Virus record (IMG/VR): IMGVR_UViG_3300042154_002182
Location: 1 to 40,463 of that record
Reading direction: 5' to 3' (one strand)
Length of the DNA: 40,463 nt
DNA from: a virus
Part shown: positions 7,763 through 16,758 of the stretch, one piece after another
Position numbering within the stretch: position 1 is the first letter of the stretch
How the letters are laid out: each line of letters begins with the position of its first letter
Program-made: the position numbers and the translations under genes
Notes under the pieces: generated by a model
Databases searched by the model: none
What the model was told of the DNA's origin: nothing
The model's input: only the letters and a program-made list of their open reading frames with translations

Positions 7763-8457
7763 ACTATTCCTCTTTCAAATGGCATTACACCATATTCATT
7801 AAACATTTTATCCAATTCTTTTTGGTATTCACTCATATTCCATTTTCCTTTATTAATAGCAGTTGCTATATAAGGGAAAACAATACTATCATAGTGATAC
7901 ATACCTCTTTTTTTCTCACTACCAACTCGTATCATAAAATCCCGACCATATGAAATAATAGCTTCTTCAAATTGCCAAATATTTAACGAACCAATAGTAT
8001 TAACTAAATTTTGAAATATTTCCTTTTTAACTAGTGTTGGTTGGATTGAAAACTTTGCGTATTGATTGGTAACTAATGTACTATCTATGGTTGATGGAAG
8101 AAATGAATCACCTGCTAATATCATTTTAATACTCTCAACTACTCCACTTTTAACATAACCATAATACTTTTCTAATAATTCAAAATTAGGTGTATCGAAT
8201 AATATCATATCCTCATGCAAAAACATAATAACATCTTCCTCAATTTGTGGAAGTATTTGTCTCCAGCGCTCTGTATATGATTTTGAATCATCATATACCA
8301 ATTGGATATAATCCGATGGTATTTGCGTATCTATTTGATTAACAGCCACATACACTTTATAACCATTGATATATTTTTTGAATTGTCCAAAAAACATTGG
8401 CCATACATCCTTCATATCGGTGTGAGTGTACACTACTATTGGTAATTCTATTCCCAT
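7759..8457 (-). CDS. Putative GT-A-type glycosyltransferase
   Basis: 232 aa. ELPIVVYTHTDMKDVWPMFF at the N-terminus and EDVIMFLHEDMILFD (about 73-87) give a GT-A-like layout with HEDM in place of DxD. The protein is short and has no C-terminal accessory domain. It overlaps the HAD/nucleotidyltransferase gene by 4 nt (ATGA) and the upstream 241-aa gene by 10 nt. The assignment is by motif and context. A nucleotide-sugar-binding protein without catalysis cannot be excluded. Confidence 0.6.
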   Translation of the reverse strand: MGIELPIVVYTHTDMKDVWPMFFGQFKKYINGYKVYVAVNQIDTQIPSDYIQLVYDDSKSYTERWRQILPQIEEDVIMFLHEDMILFDTPNFELLEKYYGYVKSGVVESIKMILAGDSFLPSTIDSTLVTNQYAKFSIQPTLVKKEIFQNLVNTIGSLNIWQFEEAIISYGRDFMIRVGSEKKRGMYHYDSIVFPYIATAINKGKWNMSEYQKELDKMFNEYGVMPFERGIV

Positions 8458-9173
8458 ATTGTTTGTAAATTTATTCTATTTTCCCAAAGTCCATTTTGTA
8501 TCATCCACCATTTATAAAATGCTATGGAATTTGAAAGGTCACCAGGGTTTCCTTCTATCTGAGCTGCAAATGTGTGAAATGGACTTCTAAATTCCATTTG
8601 CTCCTCTAATGAATTATATAATGATGTAAATGGTTTCATAGTTTCCATTGTACCATAAAACCACATATCCGCTGGTCCCATTTTGAAATGATTCCAATCT
8701 GCCATATATATTTTATCAGATTCGATTTCAGTTTGAAAATTAATACATTGAACTGGGTATGGGTTACCTCTACCTGGTCCAGATGTATCTCTATTTATTC
8801 TACCCAAATCAAAACGAGCTTTAATAATGATATCATATTCTGAATTAGTTATATATGGTAACTTCATTGATTCAGTTACACTATAAAGATGGGATAATAC
8901 ACTTTGAGGTGAACGTGGTGTTCCACTCAAATTATTTAAACCTCTACCATTTACCAATTCATTAAAATCTTTTGGGGCTTCAAATATGGCTGACGTTGGA
9001 TTATATAACTTAGTGATTTCACTCTCTTTTTCAATATCCCAACTATGGATAAACACATCAGTATCAGTAATATCTAAAATGTGTTTTTTAATATGGTTGT
9101 ATCCATCATAACCATTGGAACTACCATCAGTTGTTGAATCAAATAAACCATGTAAACATAGTGCTATTTTCAT
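8448..9173 (-). CDS. Polysaccharide-island hypothetical protein, possible glycosyltransferase
   Basis: 241 aa. It starts MKIALCLHGLFD, has TDVFIHSWD (about 38-46) and YDIIIKARFDL (about 113-123), then MADWNHFKMGPADMWFYG (about 157-174). This combination resembles proteins of unknown function found in capsule and LPS loci, where the RFDL/ADMWFYG blocks suggest a GT-A-related fold. No transmembrane segments. It is one base apart from the FkbM methyltransferase gene upstream. Function is inferred from neighbourhood. Confidence 0.55.
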   Translation of the reverse strand: MKIALCLHGLFDSTTDGSSNGYDGYNHIKKHILDITDTDVFIHSWDIEKESEITKLYNPTSAIFEAPKDFNELVNGRGLNNLSGTPRSPQSVLSHLYSVTESMKLPYITNSEYDIIIKARFDLGRINRDTSGPGRGNPYPVQCINFQTEIESDKIYMADWNHFKMGPADMWFYGTMETMKPFTSLYNSLEEQMEFRSPFHTFAAQIEGNPGDLSNSIAFYKWWMIQNGLWENRINLQTIWE

Positions 9174-9174
9174 A

Positions 9175-9840
9175 CTATTTTCTTTTCCACATTTTTATAA
9201 AATGAGAACTAACACCATCACCAACAGAATATATTTCAGTATGAGTATTACCAATCCATCCAAATAATTTTGATTGATTTTCTTTACCAATAAAATTATG
9301 GAATTCTCCAGTTATGTAATTTACTTTTGATAAATCCTTTTGGTACAATACATCCACTTCAGCACCTTCTATATCAATTTTCAACAAACCAATAGTACCA
9401 ACCATTTCTAAAATGGTTTCTAAACTAATAGTTTCAACCTCTTCATATTCATCACCCCTAAATCCATGTTTGTTATGTTCATTTACAAAACCTGTTATTG
9501 AAAAGTTTCCAGAATTAGTATCATCATCATTGTTACCCATATATTTTTTTAACTTTACAATTTCACCATCTTTAGATGATACTGCTTTGTGTAAAATTTG
9601 ATGAGAATGTCTACTTTTATATTGTTCAACATTATATGAGGCTGCATCAATTGCTAAGATATTATGAAAGCGATAATTCCATGCTTCACTAAAACCACCA
9701 ACATTACATCCCATATCAACGAGTTTTTCCGATGCATCTATGTCAACTAAATGAATTGGATATTCATCCCTACATTCTTTTGTTATTTGATTAAACCAAT
9801 TTGATGGTTGATTTTTACTAATTAATTTTTCTACTTTCAT
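9175..9840 (-). CDS. FkbM-family SAM-dependent methyltransferase
   Basis: 221 aa. LVDMGCNVGGFSEAW (about 46-60) is the glycine-rich SAM-binding motif I, ILAIDAASYNVEQY is motif II, and LLKIDIEGAEVDVL (about 156-169) is the hallmark KIDIEGxE block of FkbM enzymes. These usually O-methylate sugars or small molecules; in phage and capsule clusters the target is likely a glycan hydroxyl. The stop-start overlap with the aminotransferase gene at 9840 is one base. Confidence 0.82.
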   Translation of the reverse strand: MKVEKLISKNQPSNWFNQITKECRDEYPIHLVDIDASEKLVDMGCNVGGFSEAWNYRFHNILAIDAASYNVEQYKSRHSHQILHKAVSSKDGEIVKLKKYMGNNDDDTNSGNFSITGFVNEHNKHGFRGDEYEEVETISLETILEMVGTIGLLKIDIEGAEVDVLYQKDLSKVNYITGEFHNFIGKENQSKLFGWIGNTHTEIYSVGDGVSSHFIKMWKRK

Positions 9841-10466
9841 TATTCTATAACTTTATTGCTTTTGAAAACAGTAAATTCGGTTAAATCTCTATAACCATTA
9901 TCTTCACCTAAATCACTCATATGTTCTGGATAGTTTTGAAACATAGCCAAACCTTGAGCTGCTTGTTGTGGAGTCATATACATATTCCAACCATGGAATG
10001 TAATATCATCCTCTTTGTAATATTTTTCACTTCTACCTTCATAACGAGCTTTTTTAAACCAATCAGCCGCATCAGCATTATCGGTTAGAATCATACCACC
10101 TTTCCAAATTGGAAGTAACTTTTTAATGTGGAATGATAACCCCATATAAGTTCCGGGTATGTACATACCGCTTGTTAATCGTTTTGCGGCATCGTAGATA
10201 GGATATGGTTTGAATTGGTATAAACCCTTCCAATGGTTTGTTTCTGCTCTCTTATCGAAGATAACTGTACCACCAGCATGTATAATCGATTGAGGTACTG
10301 ATAGATACGTTTTTGATGGGATTGTAACTTCCTTCACCTCATTGTATTTACAAATAAGGAATAATGCGTTTGTACAACTATCAATTGAGATAGCGTAAGG
10401 AGCGCCGGTATAATTAGCGATTTCCTCTTCAAACATTCTTACAATTTTGTATGGATTGTGTAACAT
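9840..10466 (-). CDS. Short DegT/DnrJ/EryC1/StrS-type sugar aminotransferase
   Basis: 208 aa, against about 370 for the family. Retained are SIDSCTNALFL (about 27-37, the phosphate-binding SGTxAL position), YDAAKRL with the PLP-N1 Asp (D92), and SFHIKKLLPIWKGGMI (111-126), where K115 aligns with the Schiff-base lysine. The C-terminal small domain is missing, and the stop falls in a normal tight junction, so this is not an obvious recent frameshift. It could make an amino-sugar nucleotide, or be a PLP-fold relic with a new role. Both sequence neighbours are modification enzymes. Confidence 0.75.
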   Translation of the reverse strand: MLHNPYKIVRMFEEEIANYTGAPYAISIDSCTNALFLICKYNEVKEVTIPSKTYLSVPQSIIHAGGTVIFDKRAETNHWKGLYQFKPYPIYDAAKRLTSGMYIPGTYMGLSFHIKKLLPIWKGGMILTDNADAADWFKKARYEGRSEKYYKEDDITFHGWNMYMTPQQAAQGLAMFQNYPEHMSDLGEDNGYRDLTEFTVFKSNKVIE

Positions 10467-10469
10467 AAT

Positions 10470-10853
10470 TTAATCTTTAGTTAATATATAATATTTTTTT
10501 GTAAATCCACAAGCTTCGAATAATTTCATACTTGCTTCATTATCTATTTTTACTTTTGCAAATGCGGTAGGCCATGTAACCATACATTGGTTTATCATAA
10601 ACTTACCAACTCCCAAACCTTGAAAATCAGGATGTGTACATACTCTGATATCATCTTCAATAACACCAACGTATCCAGCAGGTTTACCATTAACCAATGC
10701 TATACGATAAAACTGAGAATGTGTTTTCATATATGAATTCTGCATTTCTTCAGTAATATGAGTTGATTTGATAAATCCACTCAATACTCTTTTATCATTT
10801 CTAAGAACTCTTACAAATTCCCAATATCCGCTTGTACATTCTACTAATTCCAT
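10470..10853 (-). CDS. GNAT-family N-acetyltransferase
   Basis: 127 aa from the chosen ATG. GYVGVIEDDIRVCTHPDFQGLGVGKFMI contains motif A, with QGLGVGK as the acetyl-CoA pyrophosphate loop. IDNEASMKLFEACGF (about 107-121) is motif B. Small GNATs next to amino-sugar transferases commonly N-acylate the new amine, which would fit the DegT-like gene 4 nt downstream. The frame is open to an ATG at 10895, but the ATG at 10853 (MELVECTSGYW) matches the usual family start and reduces overlap with the previous gene from 52 to 10 nt. Confidence 0.8.
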   Translation of the reverse strand: MELVECTSGYWEFVRVLRNDKRVLSGFIKSTHITEEMQNSYMKTHSQFYRIALVNGKPAGYVGVIEDDIRVCTHPDFQGLGVGKFMINQCMVTWPTAFAKVKIDNEASMKLFEACGFTKKYYILTKD

Positions 10854-11620
10854 ATGCAAATCTTTTGAATATCTTGTGTGTTTTGGTAATTCCAAAATGA
10901 TTGTAAATACCCTCTATGAGTTGGCATATCCATCATTGGTGTTAAACAAGTCCCAATATCAACATAAGTGTTATCAGGGTAATCTCTAAACAACTCCACA
11001 ATTGCCAAATTGGTAAAAGTAGAAGCCGAAAAAAGGAATATGTGGTTTTTAACATTATTTGTTCTAATCCACTCTTTAATATTTTCAATTTTTCCATAAT
11101 CATTAATCATTGCGTTATAACCCACTCTAAAGTCTTTCACAAAAAATGGTAATCTATTTAAGTTAGCATCCTCATGTCCAATAAACACACAATCTCTACT
11201 ATAAAAAATTGGTAGAATATGTGTTATGAATATAGGATAGTTTCCGTTTACCCAAAGATTAGCCCAAGTTAGTGATTCATCATCACCACCAGCTAAATCA
11301 ACCTGCCAATCAAATGCTTCCTTACCTACACAACAACTACAACTAATTCCTTTGTAATAATTGTGTTGTTTGTATTGAAGTGATTCAACTAACTTCTGTT
11401 GATAAAATGAATGTTCTTTTGGGTCAAAGTGTTTGAAATCAGGTGACTGATAAACACCACCTTGCTTTTCATTTCCAATCTGAATTAGCCCATTATCTAA
11501 TACTAATTCTTTATTTTGTAAGATATACATTTCACCATCTGAATAACGTGAAAATGCGAAGTTTTCTTTATTATCCAATTTGGATTTAAATTTAAAAAAG
11601 TGTTCTCTAAAATTTTTCAT
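10844..11620 (-). CDS. GT-D-fold (DUF1792-like) glycosyltransferase
   Basis: 258 aa. FAFSRYSDGEMYIL (about 22-35) corresponds to the FxRFGDGE signature of DUF1792/GT-D enzymes, whose Asp/Glu bind metal and UDP-sugar. HIFLFSASTFTNLAIVELF and TYVDIGTCL (about 193-225) match the C-terminal nucleotide-binding half. In streptococci this family adds glucose to a serine-rich repeat glycoprotein. The similarity is distant, and donor and acceptor are unknown. It overlaps the epimerase gene by 14 nt upstream and the GNAT gene by 10 nt downstream. Confidence 0.65.
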   Translation of the reverse strand: MKNFREHFFKFKSKLDNKENFAFSRYSDGEMYILQNKELVLDNGLIQIGNEKQGGVYQSPDFKHFDPKEHSFYQQKLVESLQYKQHNYYKGISCSCCVGKEAFDWQVDLAGGDDESLTWANLWVNGNYPIFITHILPIFYSRDCVFIGHEDANLNRLPFFVKDFRVGYNAMINDYGKIENIKEWIRTNNVKNHIFLFSASTFTNLAIVELFRDYPDNTYVDIGTCLTPMMDMPTHRGYLQSFWNYQNTQDIQKICIWN

Positions 11621-12608
11621 CTCTTAATATATTTAAAACTTTAATAGCAGTATCACCATCACCATATGGACAATTTTCACTAATATACGGATTATTATTA
11701 ACTTTTCCAAATAATTTTTTTAAATCATTTGGATTTTTACATAAATGTAAATGACCTGTATATAATCCTTCAGGTCTTTCGGTTGTAGTTCTACATACAA
11801 TTACTTGCTTATTAAAAAATGAGCCCTCTTCTTGTAATCCACCACTATCCGAAATAATGAATCTACATTTCTTAATATGTAAAATCATATCAGTATGTTC
11901 CATTGGTTCAACCACATTAACACTGGTTAATAGATGTTTCCATTTTTGAACATTTGGATTTGGATGAATTGGTAAAATAAATTCCAAATCAGGATTAGCT
12001 ATTGCTAAATCATTAAGTTCTGTAAACCACTTATCCATCCAATAATGATTTTCTCTACGATGTAAAGTAATCAGTACAAAGTTTTCATAAGTTGGGTCAC
12101 CAAAATCTACCAAATTATCCAATACAGAGTTTCCAACTACATGAATTTTACCATGTACTTTTTCTTTTATTAGATTATTAGCCGATAATTGAGTTGGTGC
12201 AAGATTCACATCTGCTATTCTTGCTATCATTTGTCTATATCCCTCTTCAGGGTATGGGTGTTGTAAATCACCACTTCTTAACCCAGCTTCCAAATAGTAA
12301 ATCTTTAACTGTCTATTGAATGCTGCTAATGCACAGCCAAATGCTGAACCAGTATCACCTTGAACTAATACTGAACTGAATTCCCCATTAGGGAATTGTA
12401 ACATACAATCTGATATAATTGAATCCAATCTATTATCAGAATTGTTTATATTAATTTTATAATCTACTTTAACATTTTGAAGTAAATCAGGGTGTTGACC
12501 TGTAAATAGAAGTTTATATTCACTTCTATCCATAATCTTAATCAATGGTTTAATTTTTAACCATTCGGGTCTTGTCCCAAAACAGAGTAATATTGTATTA
12601 TTTTTCAT
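11607..12608 (-). CDS. wecB: Non-hydrolysing UDP-N-acetylglucosamine 2-epimerase
   Basis: 333 aa, slightly shorter than the usual 360-380. Diagnostic blocks in order: CFGTRPEWLKIKPLI (about 9-23), FTGQHPDLL, VQGDTGSAFG, YLEAGLRSGD (about 125), PEEGYRQMIARIAD, HVVGNSVLDNL, LITLHRRENHY (about 178), PIHPNPNVQ and ISDSGGLQEEGSFF (about 252-265). The enzyme interconverts UDP-GlcNAc and UDP-ManNAc, a precursor of ManNAc/ManNAcA-containing glycans. In a phage it probably feeds the transferases of this island. It overlaps the GT2 gene by 11 nt. Confidence 0.9.
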   Translation of the reverse strand: MKNNTILLCFGTRPEWLKIKPLIKIMDRSEYKLLFTGQHPDLLQNVKVDYKININNSDNRLDSIISDCMLQFPNGEFSSVLVQGDTGSAFGCALAAFNRQLKIYYLEAGLRSGDLQHPYPEEGYRQMIARIADVNLAPTQLSANNLIKEKVHGKIHVVGNSVLDNLVDFGDPTYENFVLITLHRRENHYWMDKWFTELNDLAIANPDLEFILPIHPNPNVQKWKHLLTSVNVVEPMEHTDMILHIKKCRFIISDSGGLQEEGSFFNKQVIVCRTTTERPEGLYTGHLHLCKNPNDLKKLFGKVNNNPYISENCPYGDGDTAIKVLNILRDEKF

Positions 12609-13368
12609 TTACTAATTTCCAACCTTTAATTCTTTGTTCGTGAAAATATTGATTCATTAATTGTTTAAATGGTGTACCTTCTACACTAGCTTGGTTTGAT
12701 TCCCATAGTGAGTTAGCATCACCACCATATTCAGCTCCTTTGATACTCCCCCATAGGGATTTATCATCTTTAGGATGTGGCGGTACAAATGTAGGTATTC
12801 CTGCATACTTTTGTAACATATACGAAAAGTGCATATCTTCACCACAGGTATTGTATTTTGGGTCAGGTAATTCTCTCACCATATGAGATAACCATTCTTT
12901 CTTAAAGAACCAACTATGTCCAACTAAATCAACTTGTACAGTTCTTTCATTGTTACCTAATTCCGGCCATCCGAATCTTAAGTAGTGTTCGTAATAAGAT
13001 GAATGTTCCGCTGGTAATGGGTTTGGATAAAGTAATCCAACTGAACCCAATAAACCTTCATGTGTTTTCATAGTTTCCATACAATTTTCTAACCATCTTT
13101 CGCCAGGGATTGTATCATCATCAAATACACAAACATAAGGATTTCTAGCGTTCATTGCGAAGTAGAATCTTGCCCATACACCAAAGTTGTAATTACAATA
13201 TGCAACTGGAATTTCCGTTCCAATATCATAATTCAACAAATCGTTATCACCTGGATTATTATACCATAAAAGAATCTCATCCGGCTTTACCGTTTGATTC
13301 CTTAGAGCTTCTAATTGTTCGTTGAGGTTTTCGCCTCTCTTATAACCATTTAATATAACTGTTATCAT
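12598..13368 (-). CDS. Family 2 glycosyltransferase
   Basis: 256 aa. MITVILNGYKRGENLNEQL opens the GT-A fold, ILLWYNNPGDND lies in the UDP-binding loop, and CVFDDDTIPGERWL (about 94-107) supplies the DxD motif (DDD). A late GEDMHFSYML block (about 192-201) is the ED acceptor motif. No transmembrane helix, so it is likely a soluble transferase. ATGA-type overlaps on both sides place it in the middle of the operon. Confidence 0.85.
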   Translation of the reverse strand: MITVILNGYKRGENLNEQLEALRNQTVKPDEILLWYNNPGDNDLLNYDIGTEIPVAYCNYNFGVWARFYFAMNARNPYVCVFDDDTIPGERWLENCMETMKTHEGLLGSVGLLYPNPLPAEHSSYYEHYLRFGWPELGNNERTVQVDLVGHSWFFKKEWLSHMVRELPDPKYNTCGEDMHFSYMLQKYAGIPTFVPPHPKDDKSLWGSIKGAEYGGDANSLWESNQASVEGTPFKQLMNQYFHEQRIKGWKLVNEK

Positions 13369-14342
13369 ATTTTATTCATCATTTGTTTTAACCAAACTTC
13401 TTTTGTATAGTAAGTTTGGTAATTATCTTTTGCTTCTTCACTTTTCTTTTTGTAGAAAATGGGGTCTTTTAACATCTCAACCATTAACATAGCTGATTCA
13501 ATATCAGATACATCTACTGATAAGTTTGGATGTAGCAATCGTTGTGTATCTAACTTTTCATTACCAATTACAGGTATCCCAAAATATGCACAATTAAGTG
13601 AGAATGTACCAGCTGCTACCGTTGGCATTAGATGTACACCATATTTGAATTTAGATACTTCTACCATCCAATCGTTCCAATTCATTCTTGGGAAGTGGGA
13701 TAGGTTACCAATACCACCTTCATTTACTCTTTTTGAGTGAGATTCTTGTCCCCATATTGGTAATCCAAATTCAGATGCTACCATATAAGATTCAAACCCA
13801 CCATACCATCGGGAGAAGTTACCACCAATCAGTACTTTATCCTCAGTAATAGGTTGAATATCTTTGATGAAATCCTCTATCATAAGTGAATGAATTATCT
13901 CTACCTTTTTATTCCAGAATAATCCTCTATAATATTGAGAATCTGATAGATTGTGTGCAAATATACCATCAGTAAGTGATAAAAAGTTATAGAACTGAAT
14001 TTGGTCTATAACTTCATAATCATTCCACCACCAATGTGGTCCTTCTTGAATGTAATATACTTTAGTATTACTTTCTTTTAAAGTTGGTATTATTGGTTGT
14101 TGTAAATATTTAGATACTGGATTTACTCCATTTACTAATGTACTACCTTCAGAATTTAAATAGGTTTTTCCTTTTGGAAATATGATAAATACAACATCAT
14201 AGTTTTTAACCGAATCATAAGTTTCTAATGGATAGTGAACCGCATTAAGAGCGTTCATCCAAGCAAACTCAGTTCTCATATTATTATGAGTTGGTGGGAT
14301 AGTTCCACTAAATCCCATTTCAGTTAAAAATGCTATTCTCAT
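13365..14342 (-). CDS. GT-B-fold glycosyltransferase-like protein
   Basis: 325 aa. MRIAFLTEMGFSGTIPP resembles a GT-B N-terminal nucleotide-fold start. The second half has VLIGGNFSRWYGG (about 170-182), KYGVHLMPTVAAGTFSLNCAYFG (in the 235-260 region) and IPVIGNEKLDTQRL, which resembles the donor-binding C-domain where a late Glu is often found. The classic E-x7-E motif is not clear. Overlaps of 4 nt with both neighbours. Confidence 0.65.
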   Translation of the reverse strand: MRIAFLTEMGFSGTIPPTHNNMRTEFAWMNALNAVHYPLETYDSVKNYDVVFIIFPKGKTYLNSEGSTLVNGVNPVSKYLQQPIIPTLKESNTKVYYIQEGPHWWWNDYEVIDQIQFYNFLSLTDGIFAHNLSDSQYYRGLFWNKKVEIIHSLMIEDFIKDIQPITEDKVLIGGNFSRWYGGFESYMVASEFGLPIWGQESHSKRVNEGGIGNLSHFPRMNWNDWMVEVSKFKYGVHLMPTVAAGTFSLNCAYFGIPVIGNEKLDTQRLLHPNLSVDVSDIESAMLMVEMLKDPIFYKKKSEEAKDNYQTYYTKEVWLKQMMNKI

Positions 14343-14968
14343 ATAGTATCGTACAATTCGTTTTGTTTTTCTTGTCTTTCTATTCCTTTAGGGTGATAGA
14401 TAGCGTATTCCTCTTGCAATGGTAGGATAGTTAATGTATTATAACCTTTGATTCTTTCATGTACTTTACCATCCCACTCAATCTCCGATGTTCTTCGGTA
14501 AATTCTAGTTTGTAAATCAGGCCAGTTAATCCAACCATTTGGATTTAATTGCCATCCCCATTTTTTAATATGTTCATCGGTTAATCCTTCAACGGTATTA
14601 ACTCTTGGTACAAAGAATAAATCAATATCTAAGTTAGCTTCGATTAAATCGTGCATATTTTCAATCAAAAATTCCGATGGGATTTCATCTGCATCCAATT
14701 GGAAAATAAAGATACCATTTGCATGATTCTTTAAGTTGTTTTTAAAACTTGCAAAATCCTTATTAAGTGGAAAACTTATTATGTTTATGTTTTGATGTAA
14801 TTCACCTATAATTCTTAGATAGTTTACCACATCTTCAGTAGCCCCATCTGAATCATATTGAATCAAAATCTCATCCTCTTTTTGAATTCTCGGATGTATG
14901 AAATTGATTAATTTTGTAATCTCTTCAATTTCATTACAAACTGTAACTGCATATGTTATATTAACCAT
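14339..14968 (-). CDS. Family 2 glycosyltransferase
   Basis: 209 aa. ITYAVTVCNEIEEITKLI (about 4-21), ILIQYDSDGATEDVV in the UDP-binding strand, and IFQLDADEIPSEFLI (about 88-102) with the LDADE metal motif are typical of WaaE/KdtX-like and related GT2 enzymes. A WINWPDLQTRIYRR block at about 145-158 matches the acceptor side of that subfamily, which modifies LPS core sugars with UDP-Glc/GlcA. It overlaps the 161-aa gene by 8 nt. Confidence 0.85.
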   Translation of the reverse strand: MVNITYAVTVCNEIEEITKLINFIHPRIQKEDEILIQYDSDGATEDVVNYLRIIGELHQNINIISFPLNKDFASFKNNLKNHANGIFIFQLDADEIPSEFLIENMHDLIEANLDIDLFFVPRVNTVEGLTDEHIKKWGWQLNPNGWINWPDLQTRIYRRTSEIEWDGKVHERIKGYNTLTILPLQEEYAIYHPKGIERQEKQNELYDTI

Positions 14969-15446
14969 AATATTCTTCTAATACATTTTTCTTAAAAAAT
15001 ACTTCACTCATATATTGAATCCCATCTTTGTTATATGTACGATATGGATTTTCAATCTTTTTTAATTCAATACCAGTTTTAACGTAACTATTATAGATAC
15101 GTTCTCCACCTCTATCATATACAGTTGCTATATCATATAATCCAACATTTGTAGTTTTTTGTTCATTTAAAACTTTATTAGCTTTATCTTCCAATTTCTT
15201 AAACCATTTGAAAAAATCTTCCGGTTTAATTGATGATAATTTAATTGCTGAGAACTTTTGTTCATATATTCCCGTTACGAATATAATAGTTGAATCGGCT
15301 CCACTTAGGGATTCCTTATTACCATCCGCATATTTGTAAGTAGATATACGATATACCCCATACGGCTGTACAGCCGAACGGGATACACGTTTTTCTTCTA
15401 ATATTAGTGGTTTATACTTTATTGCCTGATTTGGAGTAGTTGCCAT
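14961..15446 (-). CDS. Hypothetical protein inside the sugar island
   Basis: 161 aa, no transferase motifs, no cysteine cluster, no membrane helix. The N-terminal half looks beta-rich (YGVYRISTYKYADG, TIIFVTGIYEQKFSAIKL); the C-terminal half has YNSYVKTGIELKKIENPYRT and MSEVFFKKNVLEEYYG. It begins one base from the stop of the GT4 gene. Given its size and position between transferases it may be an acceptor or virion component that is glycosylated. That is speculation from context only. Confidence 0.6.
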   Translation of the reverse strand: MATTPNQAIKYKPLILEEKRVSRSAVQPYGVYRISTYKYADGNKESLSGADSTIIFVTGIYEQKFSAIKLSSIKPEDFFKWFKKLEDKANKVLNEQKTTNVGLYDIATVYDRGGERIYNSYVKTGIELKKIENPYRTYNKDGIQYMSEVFFKKNVLEEYYG

Positions 15447-16741
15447 TATACTTTATTTAGTTTAGGTAATTCCATTTTGTTTTTGTTTAAATTTGGTAGG
15501 TTGAATGGTTTTACCTGCGGTATTCCCTTTTCATATCTTTCCATCATTTGTTTAAAAACTTCATGCATTTTTTCTAATGTAAAATTCTTTAATGTGTTGG
15601 ATTTTAATCCAGCCGATTGTTTTAAATGTACATCGTAATCATTAAATACCTTATATAATTTGTTGGCCGCATCTGAGTAGTTTACACTAAACCATTGTGC
15701 ATTTGCTAATATAAATGTATCAACTGCGGATTCATCAATATTTGTTAATGAACCCTCTAAAAATATAGTGTGTTCTTTTGGTAAGAAATCCATTTGTCCG
15801 CTCCACCCAGAAACAACAATTGGTTTACCGGTCATAGTGAATTCAGCTAATGGTCTACCATATCCTTCACCTTTAGTAAATGAAACCATTGCTTTAACTT
15901 TTGGATGATGGTATAATGATGCCATTTCATCATCAGTTAAATCACCATGTAAAAGATATACTTTAGGTGCATCCTTACCAAATGGTTTTAATATATTATC
16001 AATCTTATCTCTTGTAGCTTCTCTATCCATTACTGAAAATCCAGCATGTGAGGTTTTCATAATAAGACCAGGTCTTTTATCTTTAGGTAGATATTTGAAT
16101 ACTGTAGCGAATGTTTTAATAACCATACCTACATCTTTCCTATCTTGCCCTAAATTTCCCTTTAACCAATGCCCAACAAATAAGAAATTAAAATCAGTTT
16201 CTAATTTATCTAACTCAGTTAATGAGTTGACCGGGTTTGAGTAAATTTCAGTATTTACACCTTCGAACAAAACTTCAACTGGTTTACTAATTCTGAACTC
16301 ATTTACTATCTGCCCCGTTTGATTATTTTTTTCTTGATATGCAGTACCTAACATCAAATTCTTTGTGAATTGAGATGGTACTATAACCATATCCATTTTA
16401 TTTGAACCATCAATAAATTCCTTTGGTAAAATAGTAGTTTCTACACCAGCAGTAATACCAATGTTAAAATTACCCTTTGCTTCAAATTCATTAGCAACGG
16501 ACATCTGCATAAAGATATCCGGCTTTCGGTTCAATTCGGTAATTACATTTGCAAATACCTTTTTACCAAATTCAGTTGTTTGGTCAACTTGATTTTGTGG
16601 AGTATTTCCCCATCTGGTTGGTACAACTTTAACATCGTACTTATCCATTTCAAATAAGCTTCGTAAGATATCTCTCGCATGGTCACCATAACCACTTCGA
16701 GTGAATACTGGAGCTTGATATACTAATAATGGTTTATTCAT
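15446..16741 (-). CDS. Family 4-type glycosyltransferase (GT-B)
   Basis: 431 aa. TRSGYGDHARDI (about 15-26) is a typical GT4 N-terminal glycine-rich loop. FLFVGHWLKGNLGQ starts the donor domain (about 189). KGEGYGRPLAEFTMTGKPIV (about 289-308) carries the E-x7-E motif of retaining GT4 enzymes (E291 and E299). The C-terminal Pro/Asn/Lys-rich tail is unusual. It is preceded by the second GT4 enzyme 17 nt upstream; the two may act consecutively. Confidence 0.85.
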   Translation of the reverse strand: MNKPLLVYQAPVFTRSGYGDHARDILRSLFEMDKYDVKVVPTRWGNTPQNQVDQTTEFGKKVFANVITELNRKPDIFMQMSVANEFEAKGNFNIGITAGVETTILPKEFIDGSNKMDMVIVPSQFTKNLMLGTAYQEKNNQTGQIVNEFRISKPVEVLFEGVNTEIYSNPVNSLTELDKLETDFNFLFVGHWLKGNLGQDRKDVGMVIKTFATVFKYLPKDKRPGLIMKTSHAGFSVMDREATRDKIDNILKPFGKDAPKVYLLHGDLTDDEMASLYHHPKVKAMVSFTKGEGYGRPLAEFTMTGKPIVVSGWSGQMDFLPKEHTIFLEGSLTNIDESAVDTFILANAQWFSVNYSDAANKLYKVFNDYDVHLKQSAGLKSNTLKNFTLEKMHEVFKQMMERYEKGIPQVKPFNLPNLNKNKMELPKLNKV

Positions 16742-16758
16742 AACTTTTTATTTTCTTC

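Noticed and set aside
10854-10895. Longer GNAT start at 10895
   Set aside because: It would overlap the previous gene by 52 nt; the ATG at 10853 fits the family start and gives the usual short overlap.
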